A stretch of 5,010 nt of DNA from Acidobacteriota bacterium (GTDB lineage Bacteria; Acidobacteriota; Vicinamibacteria; Vicinamibacterales; 2-12-FULL-66-21), in assembly GCA_013817065.1 (NCBI GenBank), contig JACDDJ010000405.1, positions 1 to 5,010 of the forward strand, read 5' to 3'. Below, piece after piece: positions 1-5,010 of this stretch. Each line of letters opens with the position of its first letter. Positions within the stretch are counted from its first letter, which is position 1. The notes beneath the pieces are model-generated. The model saw nothing but the letters and a program-made list of their open reading frames with translations. It did no database searches and was not told where the DNA came from. Made by a program: the position numbers and the translations under genes.

Positions 1-462
1 AGTGTCGCAAGCTCAGTGCTGGGACGCCGACTCCGCAGTTCGCGGACCGCGTCAACCGTCCTGCCGGGCGCCGGTCTCGCGGATCACGAGGGGCTCGCCA
101 TCGAAACGGCCCGCCGGAGTGGACTGGATCTCTCACCAGCGGTTCTACAGAGGCTCTCGGCTCTCTACGCCGAACGATCCGCCGAGATCATCCGCCTGAT
201 GATCGCGCGTCCCGAGCTGCGCCTCCCGCTCGGCTCACATCCCGCCGCCACCGCCGCTGAAGTGGCTCACGTCGTCCGCGAAGAAATGGCGCTGCACCTG
301 TCCGACATCATCGTCCGCCGCCTCGCCATCGGCGCCACCGGCCACCCCGGCCAGGACGTCCTCGCCGCGTGCGCCACCGCGGCCGCCACAGAACTCGGTT
401 GGAGCGAGGAGCAGAAGGCCGAGGAGGTCGCGGCAGTCGAGAGGATTTACACGATCCCCTAG
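1..462 (+). CDS. glpD: Glycerol-3-phosphate dehydrogenase, C-terminal part (5'-truncated by window)
   Basis: This frame is open from the first base of the window to a TAG at 460-462, so the gene starts upstream and only about 153 C-terminal residues are visible. The GTG at 16 is probably internal. The sequence resembles the helical C-terminal domain of FAD-dependent glycerol-3-phosphate dehydrogenases (DAO_C type). It has a linker with LPGAG, a helix reading LSALYAERSAEIIRL, then PELRLPL, and then the most diagnostic stretch, VREEMALHLSDIIVRR (nt 274-321). A helix ending in ATELGW follows, and then a charged terminal helix. In the family, the enzyme oxidises sn-glycerol 3-phosphate to dihydroxyacetone phosphate and passes electrons to quinone at the inner membrane. 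The FAD-binding and catalytic part is outside the window, so activity cannot be judged. The gene converges on the minus-strand glycan genes, with 73 nt between the stop codons. The symbol is given by family; a close paralogue is possible. Confidence 0.85.
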   Translation, partial: SVASSVLGRRLRSSRTASTVLPGAGLADHEGLAIETARRSGLDLSPAVLQRLSALYAERSAEIIRLMIARPELRLPLGSHPAATAAEVAHVVREEMALHLSDIIVRRLAIGATGHPGQDVLAACATAAATELGWSEEQKAEEVAAVERIYTIP

Positions 463-475
463 AAGGACCGCAGCC

Positions 476-533
476 GCTGTGTTTCTTCTGTGTTCTTCTG
501 CGTCCCTTCTGTGGCGTGTGTTGTTTTCTGTGG
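476..533. repeat. Degenerate 9-11-nt tandem repeat in the convergent spacer
   Basis: Nearly the whole gap between the two convergent stop codons consists of imperfect pyrimidine-rich units on the plus strand: TTTCTTCTGTG (482-492), TTCTTCTGCG (493-502), TCCCTTCTGTG (503-513), a diverged GCGTGTGTTG (514-523) and TTTTCTGTG (524-532). On the minus strand these read as CACAGAAGRA-like units. There is no GC-rich hairpin followed by a T-run on either strand, so it does not look like a standard intrinsic terminator. The pattern is directly visible; its function is unknown. Confidence 0.7.
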
Positions 534-535
534 CC

Positions 536-2467
536 CTACTCAACCAGCCGCGGCTTCACCCGTACGCCGAGGAACCTGGTGTCGTCACCATCACCAGCAA
601 ACAGTGGCACGAAGCCGGCGCGGCTCGACACTGACGCATTCCAGACGAATCTCGGCTTGTTGTCGTCCTTGTCCATGTAGGGGAAGCCGTCACCCAGTGC
701 GAACATGATCTGGCGCGTTTCGCCGGCGGCGAGCTCGACGTCTTGTGATCGTCCCTCGAGCTTCACACGCACGTTCGTCGCTGCAGCACCTGCTGAAAGA
801 TTAAAGATGATCCGCTTCATCGGCCGGTCAGTCTTGACGAGGAATTCGGCACGCGACTCGCCTCGGGTCCAGAAACTCTTGTCCTCCTCACGGAACGCGT
901 TCTTGTCGAGGAAGTAGATCTGGAACCCTGGATCGTCGGTGCCGGCCTGGCGGCCAGGATCGTCGCCGAACCAGCCGACGCGAGCGTTTCGCTCGGTGAG
1001 AATCGGTAGATCGTTCAGATTGGACAGTTCGACCGGCAGGATGCGCAGCGGGCCGGCATCGGCGTAGCTGCCAGGGGAGAACGACGTCGTGAACGGCGTC
1101 AGCACCAGCTTCGCCATGAAGATGCCGCCGATGATCCACGGCACCATCGTGACTGGGAGGGACGAGACTGGCGGCAGCAGGAACAGGAACGTCCCATACA
1201 CCCCCATGAAGTAGCGATTTCCGACCGATCCTCCCCCTCCGAACCAGGTGTACGGCAGCGAGATCACGAAGAGCAGGATGTGCGCGGCGGCGCCCAGCAG
1301 CACGAGCCACTGCCAGCCAGGACGATGGCGGGCGCCGGCGAAAAAGAGGATGAGGGCGAAGACCGCCGGGAAGAAGTAGGCGACGAGCCCCGAGTAGCGG
1401 CCGATGAAGTACCACTTCAAATTGTTCGTCAGGTTGATCCAGAACACCGACTCCTGGAGGATCACCTCGCCCTGCGCGTCGTTGCGGGCCATCGGCATGC
1501 CCGCGCTGTCGAACGAGGACGCCGGCGTCTGAAACGGGAATTCCCAGGCGTAGGTACGACGGTCACCGCCCTGGTAGTTCCAATCGCCTGAGATCGCAGC
1601 GTTGATGCCGAACAAGCCGGCCGCAAAGACGACGAAGACGACGCTCGTCGCAACCAGCCGGACGGCACGGCGGTTCCACAGATACCAGAGTGCTAGCGGA
1701 ACGAAGAGCAGGGCGTTCGAGGGCTTCGAGAAGGTCGCGATGCCAAGCAGCGCCGCCGCGAACAGATCGCCGCGGCTATCCGCGAGCCACTGCAGCGCGC
1801 GCGGCATGCGTTCGCGCTCGGCCACCTCTTTATAGAGCCAGCAGAAGTAGGCGAAGAACCCGAGCGCGAAATTGAACAGTTCGGGCGTGATCCAGACGTA
1901 GTAGACGGGCACGACTGTCGCCATCACGAAGGCACCGGCGATGACTGCGGACGGCGTCGCTGGCGCCCGCGCATGCAGGAACAGGAACGCGCACCACGCC
2001 ACACCTGCGAGCATGAGTGCGTGAAAGACGAGAAACCCGTTCGTGCCGAAGACTTTCACAAACGGCGCTGCGAACAATGGATAGATGAACGACTTGCCGT
2101 AGAAAAATCGAGTGGGATCCGGATCCGCCTGCGTCTGGTACCACGCAAACGGCGGGCGCAGCATAGTGCCGGCGTCGATCACGTCGCGGCCGCGCTTCAG
2201 AAAAAGACCGGCTGGACCTGATGGGAACTCTTTCCAGACACGCTCTAGGTCGTTGCGGCGATAGGTCAGATCGCCGTCCTCGGCGAGGCTGTGCCCCATC
2301 ATGTAATAGGTCGCTTCGTCGCTCTGAATGCCGATCGCCGCGCGGGGAAAGTCGACGCTGACGGCGAGGCCACCGTAGACGCAGAGCATGATGAGGGCGA
2401 GGATCGCGCCGGCCCGTCCGGACGTGGTCGTGGTGGCGGTCGCGTCCGTTCCTACCTCAACGGCCAT
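536..2467 (-). CDS. Multi-pass membrane protein, GT-C / GT39-like glycosyltransferase candidate
   Basis: The protein has 643 residues. A first hydrophobic helix lies at about residues 20-38. A long loop (39-123) follows, carrying an acidic pair in QSDEATYYMMG (D50, E51). About ten more hydrophobic segments lie at roughly 124-141, 144-164, 173-191, 196-213, 234-264 (probably two), 270-291, 357-377, 386-404, 419-434 and 438-457. A largely soluble tail covers 458-643. A DE/DD pair in the first extracytoplasmic loop and 10-12 helices are hallmarks of GT-C enzymes such as ArnT and protein O-mannosyltransferases, which transfer sugars from polyprenyl-phosphate donors. The transferase role is inferred from this architecture only. 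The start chosen is the ATG at 2465-2467, because the frame upstream runs only through the preceding glycosyltransferase gene as low-complexity Arg/Ser-rich sequence. The gene overlaps that gene by 11 nt, which implies translational coupling. A weak GAG lies 6 nt upstream of the ATG. It is the last gene of the operon seen here. Confidence 0.8.
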   Translation of the reverse strand: MAVEVGTDATATTTTSGRAGAILALIMLCVYGGLAVSVDFPRAAIGIQSDEATYYMMGHSLAEDGDLTYRRNDLERVWKEFPSGPAGLFLKRGRDVIDAGTMLRPPFAWYQTQADPDPTRFFYGKSFIYPLFAAPFVKVFGTNGFLVFHALMLAGVAWCAFLFLHARAPATPSAVIAGAFVMATVVPVYYVWITPELFNFALGFFAYFCWLYKEVAERERMPRALQWLADSRGDLFAAALLGIATFSKPSNALLFVPLALWYLWNRRAVRLVATSVVFVVFAAGLFGINAAISGDWNYQGGDRRTYAWEFPFQTPASSFDSAGMPMARNDAQGEVILQESVFWINLTNNLKWYFIGRYSGLVAYFFPAVFALILFFAGARHRPGWQWLVLLGAAAHILLFVISLPYTWFGGGGSVGNRYFMGVYGTFLFLLPPVSSLPVTMVPWIIGGIFMAKLVLTPFTTSFSPGSYADAGPLRILPVELSNLNDLPILTERNARVGWFGDDPGRQAGTDDPGFQIYFLDKNAFREEDKSFWTRGESRAEFLVKTDRPMKRIIFNLSAGAAATNVRVKLEGRSQDVELAAGETRQIMFALGDGFPYMDKDDNKPRFVWNASVSSRAGFVPLFAGDGDDTRFLGVRVKPRLVE

Positions 2468-3683
2468 CCGGCACTCGCGTCTCGAGAAATGAGAGATCCT
2501 CCTCGATCGCGCCGCGTCGCCCTGTCGCACGCGACACACGGTGCAGGATCTCGTAGAGCCGCTCCATCTTGCGGACGAACGTCGCGATGTCGTACTGCAA
2601 CGCCGTCCGGGCGGCTTCGGCACCGAGCCGCGCCCGCAGCGCCGGGTCGTCCAGCAGCCGAACGATGCCGTCCGCGAGCGCCCGCGCGTTTCGCTTCGGG
2701 ACGATCATCGCGTCGCGATCGTCGGTCAGCACGTCGAGGAGTCCGTCGGCGTCCGTCGCGAGGATCGTCTTGCCCATCGCCAGCGCCTCGAAGACCGTGA
2801 GCGGCGTCCCTTCCCAGAGCGATGGAAAGACGCTGAGATCGAAGGCCGACACGACAGCCGCGACGTCACGCGCGAAACCGTGAAAGACGAAGCGGTCGTC
2901 GAGACCGAGCGCTTGTGCCTGCGCCTGCAGATCGGGGAGCAGCGGTCCTTCGCCAACCAGGAAGAACTTCGCGTGGGGTCGTTCTTTCAGGACGAGCGCG
3001 GCCGCCTCCACGAGGTACGAATTACCTTTCGACTCGTGCAGCCGCGTCACCGTGCCGACTACCGCCTCGCCATCGCGGATCCCAAGCTCGCGGCGCGCGC
3101 TTGCGACTTCCGCAGCGGTGCGGCTGCGGCTGAACTCGTCCAGCGGCACACCGAGATACACCGTCTTGACGCGGCGCGCCGGCATCTGGCGCGCGTTGAT
3201 GACGAAATCCGCAGTGCTCTTCGAGACCGCGATCGCAATGTCGGTAGACGGCGCCAGCGCGCGGTCCGCGATCTTCTGAAACCACGGCGTATCGGTCAGG
3301 TTCGCGTGCTCGTGCAGGATCGTCGGAATACGCCGCATCTTGCCCGCCAGCCGACCAAACGTCGTCGCGCCGTATCCATGCAGGTGGAGGATGTCGATCT
3401 GCTTGCGGTCGATGACTTTCAGCAGCGCCGGGAGCGTCGCCGGATCGAACTTCGACTTGTGGAGATACGTGATGTCGACGCCGAACGACTCGAGCGTCTC
3501 TTCCGAAAGGTCCTTCTTGCGCAGGCTGACGAGAGAAACGGTGAACCGTGACTTGTCGAAGCGCGGGATCATCCAGGCGAAGAGCCGCTTGACGCCGTGC
3601 ATCCGCGACCCTTCCCATCCAAGGTGGTCGCACACCTGCAGAACGTTCAGCTTCCTCGGCATCCCGGCCGCCGCGTCCTTCAT
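2457..3683 (-). CDS. GT4-family (GT-B fold) glycosyltransferase
   Basis: The protein has 408 residues, a normal length for this family, with no signal peptide or clear membrane helix, so it is probably cytoplasmic or membrane-associated. The N-terminal Rossmann-like half opens with LNVLQVCDHLGWEGS (12-26) and contains LHLHGYGATTFGRLAG (99-114) and HEHANLTDTPWF (124-135). The C-terminal donor-binding half has VGTVTRLHESKG (209-220, with R214 and K219 at the usual phosphate-contact positions), FLVGEGP (241-247) and FPSLWEGTPLTVFEALAMGK (286-305). That last stretch holds the family EX7E motif as E291 and E299. GT4 enzymes are retaining transferases using nucleotide-sugar donors; the sugar and acceptor cannot be told here. 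The start is the ATG at 3681-3683, within an ATGA that also holds the stop of the upstream acyltransferase gene. A GGAG lies 10 nt upstream. Met8 (codon at 3660-3662) is an alternative start that would remove only seven residues. The 3' end overlaps the membrane-protein gene by 11 nt. Confidence 0.93.
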   Translation of the reverse strand: MKDAAAGMPRKLNVLQVCDHLGWEGSRMHGVKRLFAWMIPRFDKSRFTVSLVSLRKKDLSEETLESFGVDITYLHKSKFDPATLPALLKVIDRKQIDILHLHGYGATTFGRLAGKMRRIPTILHEHANLTDTPWFQKIADRALAPSTDIAIAVSKSTADFVINARQMPARRVKTVYLGVPLDEFSRSRTAAEVASARRELGIRDGEAVVGTVTRLHESKGNSYLVEAAALVLKERPHAKFFLVGEGPLLPDLQAQAQALGLDDRFVFHGFARDVAAVVSAFDLSVFPSLWEGTPLTVFEALAMGKTILATDADGLLDVLTDDRDAMIVPKRNARALADGIVRLLDDPALRARLGAEAARTALQYDIATFVRKMERLYEILHRVSRATGRRGAIEEDLSFLETRVPDGR

Positions 3684-4444
3684 GACTGGACGGCTCCGCG
3701 CGGCGCACCTGCCTGCCCACGCTGACCGACAACGCGGGCAGGAATCCCCACGGCGATCTCCCCGTCGGCAACGGAATGCCTCACAACTGCGCCAGCACCA
3801 ACGACGGATCCATTACCGAGCGTCACTCCGTCGAGTATCTTGGCGCCGGCGCCAAGCCACGCGCCAGTTCCAACGTCGATCCCGGCCGACCGTCGAACCT
3901 GGTCCAGCACCGAGACGTCGGGATCGCTGAAGTCATGATCGCCGCCGATCAGATAGCAGTACGCAGCGAGGAGCGTTCCGGCACCGACGCGCACACGGCT
4001 GGCGGAAAACACTTCGCAGTTGAAACCGATATTCGCGCCGTCCTCGATCGCGATGTCGCCGTTCTTGCACGACAGGATGGTGTTGCGCCCGATGAAGACG
4101 CCGCTGCCGATCGCGATGCCCGTGTTCGTGTCCCCCTTCGCATCGAGCAGACAGTTGTCGTCGATCACAACGTTGTCACCGATACGAATCTTGCCTGGGT
4201 GACGCAGGACGACATTCTGCCCGAACACGACATTGCGGCCGCAGGCGGCGAGGAGCGATGGGTAGAACGTTTTTCGAAGCGCGAACCCAAGCGCGCCCGG
4301 CACGTTCTGCGCGAGTAGTGTGATCGCTTCGTGTTTGATCAGTGCGCCCCAACCCGGACGTCCGACGACGAGCGAGGCATATTTCTGCCTGGCGCTCTGA
4401 GTCGTGTCGAACAGCTGGTCCTGCGCGCGCGGGATATTGGTCAT
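3680..4444 (-). CDS. Left-handed beta-helix (hexapeptide-repeat) O-acyltransferase
   Basis: The protein has 254 residues. Residues 1-65 form a mostly helical leader including LIKHEAITLLAQNVPGALGF (35-54). From about residue 70 there is a run of hexapeptide-repeat coils with aliphatic residues every sixth position, for example VVFGQNVVLRHPGKIRIGD (72-90), GIAIGSGVFIGRNTIL (109-124) and IAIEDGANIGFNCEVF (131-146). An insertion loop, GGDHDFSDPDVS (167-178), carries H170, the likely general base by analogy with maltose/galactoside acetyltransferases. The final coils, VGTGAWLGAGAKILDGVTLG (191-210), end in the typical IAVGIPARVVG (230-240). The family moves an acetyl or other acyl group from acyl-CoA to a sugar hydroxyl, or occasionally to an amino-sugar nitrogen. 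In this cluster, decoration of a surface polysaccharide is the likeliest role. The start is the only Met in the protein. No canonical Shine-Dalgarno precedes it (CCTTCGAATCGA lies directly upstream), so initiation may be weak or leader-dependent. The 3' end shares ATGA with the GT4 gene. Confidence 0.9.
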   Translation of the reverse strand: MTNIPRAQDQLFDTTQSARQKYASLVVGRPGWGALIKHEAITLLAQNVPGALGFALRKTFYPSLLAACGRNVVFGQNVVLRHPGKIRIGDNVVIDDNCLLDAKGDTNTGIAIGSGVFIGRNTILSCKNGDIAIEDGANIGFNCEVFSASRVRVGAGTLLAAYCYLIGGDHDFSDPDVSVLDQVRRSAGIDVGTGAWLGAGAKILDGVTLGNGSVVGAGAVVRHSVADGEIAVGIPARVVGQRGQAGAPRGAVQS

Positions 4445-4471
4445 TCGATTCGAAGGGACGCTTCGGAGCCT

Positions 4472-4477
4472 ATGATA
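4472..4477 (-). promoter_or_regulatory. Possible -10 element upstream of the acyltransferase gene
   Basis: The minus strand reads TATCAT here, one mismatch from TATAAT, 27 nt before the ATG at 4444. It would give a short leader of about 20 nt. No convincing TTGACA-like -35 box is present at 16-18 nt spacing (CTAGCG is found at 17). It is listed because the 156-nt gap from the epimerase gene makes an internal promoter plausible, but a chance match is quite possible. Confidence 0.2.
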
Positions 4478-4518
4478 GCGCCCTGACTCGCTGGCGCTAG
4501 TACTTGGAAGGCGCCGAC

Positions 4519-4546
4519 ATGGTAGATGGAAGATGGTAGATGGAAA
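4519..4546 (+). repeat. Left arm of inverted heptamer array: four ATGGWAR units
   Basis: Four head-to-tail 7-nt units occur without gaps: ATGGTAG, ATGGAAG, ATGGTAG, ATGGAAA. Units 1+2 and 3+4 form a 14-nt tandem duplication differing only at the last base. The array faces an opposite-strand copy at 4587-4614 across a 40-nt spacer. In full register 24 of 28 positions of the two arms are complementary, so the transcript could fold into a long imperfect hairpin. No T-run follows on either strand, which argues against an intrinsic terminator. Confidence 0.9.
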
Positions 4547-4586
4547 AGTGTTGGACTATTGGCAACTCCGCCGAAGCCGCAGCTCT

Positions 4587-4614
4587 TTACCATCTACCAT
4601 TTACCATCTTCCAT
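4587..4614 (-). repeat. Right arm of inverted heptamer array: four ATGGWAR units
   Basis: Read on the minus strand the units are ATGGAAG, ATGGTAA, ATGGTAG, ATGGTAA. They are gap-free and in the same 7-nt period as the left arm. The first unit and most of the second lie inside the 3' end of the epimerase coding frame. There they encode the terminal NGRW and provide the TAA stop at 4601-4603. The longest exact match to the left arm is ATGGAAGATGGTA (4602-4614 versus 4526-4538). Confidence 0.9.
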
Positions 4615-5010
4615 TCTGGATCCACCCCGCCTGGCGATACCACGCCAGCGTTCGCCGAATGCCCTCTCGCAGAGTGACCTGCGGCGCGTAGCCCAGCTCG
4701 GCGCGGGCGCGGCTGATGTCGAACGCCCGGCTCTTCGTGAAGAAGTCGACGCGCCGCCGGTAGATCGGCGGCTCGATGCCGAGCGGTGCACAGATTGCCT
4801 CGCACGCCGCGCCCGCAATCCAGAACGGCCAGACGGGCAGCCGCAAGGCCGGCGGCGCGACCTGCGCTTCCTGCGCGATCAGCGCGATCAGCTCCTCGAG
4901 CGTCGTGACTTCACCGCCGGCCAGGATATAGGTCCGGCCGCCGACACCCGGCACTTCCGCGCACAGGCGAAATCCCTCGACCAGGTCGTCGATGAACGTG
5001 AGGTGATAGA
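4601..5010 (-). CDS. NAD-dependent epimerase/dehydratase, C-terminal part (5'-truncated by window)
   Basis: The frame is open from the window end to a TAA at 4601-4603, giving about 135 visible residues. The GTG at 4952-4954 is internal, because family sequence continues upstream of it as YHLTFIDDLVEGFRLCAEV. That stretch, then GRTYILAGGEVTTLEEL, and the closing FDISRARAELGYAPQVTLRE (starting at 4723) followed by WYRQAGW match the substrate-binding C-terminal lobe of extended short-chain dehydrogenases. These include nucleotide-sugar epimerases and dehydratases and 3-beta-HSD-like proteins. The NAD-binding GxxGxxG and the catalytic YxxxK lie outside the window, so the reaction is not determinable. 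A hydrophobic patch at VWPFWIAGAACEAICAPLG is a normal helix region for some members. By position it is the first gene here of the minus-strand glycan cluster, 156 nt before the acyltransferase gene. The last four residues (NGRW) and the stop come from an intergenic repeat. Confidence 0.87.
   Translation of the reverse strand, partial: YHLTFIDDLVEGFRLCAEVPGVGGRTYILAGGEVTTLEELIALIAQEAQVAPPALRLPVWPFWIAGAACEAICAPLGIEPPIYRRRVDFFTKSRAFDISRARAELGYAPQVTLREGIRRTLAWYRQAGWIQNGRW

Noticed and set aside
476..533. CRISPR-like array or intrinsic terminator in the convergent spacer
   Set aside because: Units are 9-11 nt with no spacers between them, and there is no strong hairpin plus T-tract.
235..543. 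Minus-strand open frame antisense to the glpD-like gene end
   Set aside because: It is Gly/Arg/Asp-rich low-complexity sequence opposite a clear conserved domain and runs into the intergenic repeat.
2468..2623. 52-residue N-terminal extension of the membrane protein
   Set aside because: The extension has no ATG, is low-complexity Arg/Ser-rich and lies entirely inside the GT4 gene in another frame. The ATG at 2467 gives a normal cytoplasmic N-terminus followed by the first helix.
2541..3551. Long open frame (336 codons) on the plus strand opposite the GT4 gene
   Set aside because: Its product is extremely Arg-rich with no recognisable domain, and it lies wholly antisense to a clear glycosyltransferase. 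GC-rich codon use commonly leaves such antisense frames open.
3776..4318. Open frame (180 codons) on the plus strand opposite the acyltransferase
   Set aside because: It mirrors the hexapeptide-repeat coding sequence in antisense and shows no family features; the opposite strand has an unmistakable protein.
4451..4465. Perfect 5-bp hairpin (CGAAG-N5-CTTCG) just upstream of the acyltransferase ATG
   Set aside because: A stem this short is expected often by chance in GC-rich DNA, and nothing else suggests a riboswitch or attenuator.
4493..4515. GGCGC/GCGCC inverted repeat with a 13-nt loop
   Set aside because: The stem is only 5 bp and has no T-run on either strand, so it does not support a terminator or operator call.

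Overview
The window is GC-rich bacterial DNA with densely packed genes. It looks like an environmental bacterium, and the best guess is Acidobacteriota (perhaps Vicinamibacteria-like). That guess rests on the general look of the proteins and on the short purine-biased intergenic repeats. No rRNA or other marker gene is present to confirm it.

Layout: (1) Bases 1-462, plus strand, hold the 3' end of a glycerol-3-phosphate dehydrogenase gene (glpD-like) whose FAD domain lies outside the window. (2) Bases 463-535 are a short convergent spacer filled by a degenerate 9-11-nt tandem repeat. (3) Bases 536-4444, minus strand, hold three tightly packed genes. Read in transcription order they are a left-handed beta-helix O-acyltransferase (3680-4444), a GT4-family glycosyltransferase (2457-3683) and a large multi-pass membrane protein resembling GT-C glycosyltransferases (536-2467). 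They overlap by 4 and 11 nt, so they are almost certainly one operon. (4) Bases 4445-4600 are a 156-nt spacer with two inverted arrays of a 7-nt repeat. (5) Bases 4601-5010, minus strand, hold the 3' end of an NAD-dependent epimerase/dehydratase gene that runs off the window.

The four minus-strand genes fit together as part of a surface-glycan (exopolysaccharide, O-antigen or glycolipid) locus. The epimerase would supply or modify a nucleotide sugar, the GT4 enzyme would add a sugar in the cytoplasm, the acyltransferase would decorate a sugar, and the GT-C-like membrane protein could act on a polyprenyl-linked substrate at the outer face of the inner membrane. The exact glycan cannot be read from this window. 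The glpD-like gene faces the cluster and has no evident functional link to it.

No CRISPR array, transposase, tRNA, rRNA or phage gene is visible. The most unusual features are the inverted heptamer array at 4519-4614, one arm of which encodes the last residues and stop codon of the epimerase, and the uncharacterised soluble C-terminal region of the membrane protein.
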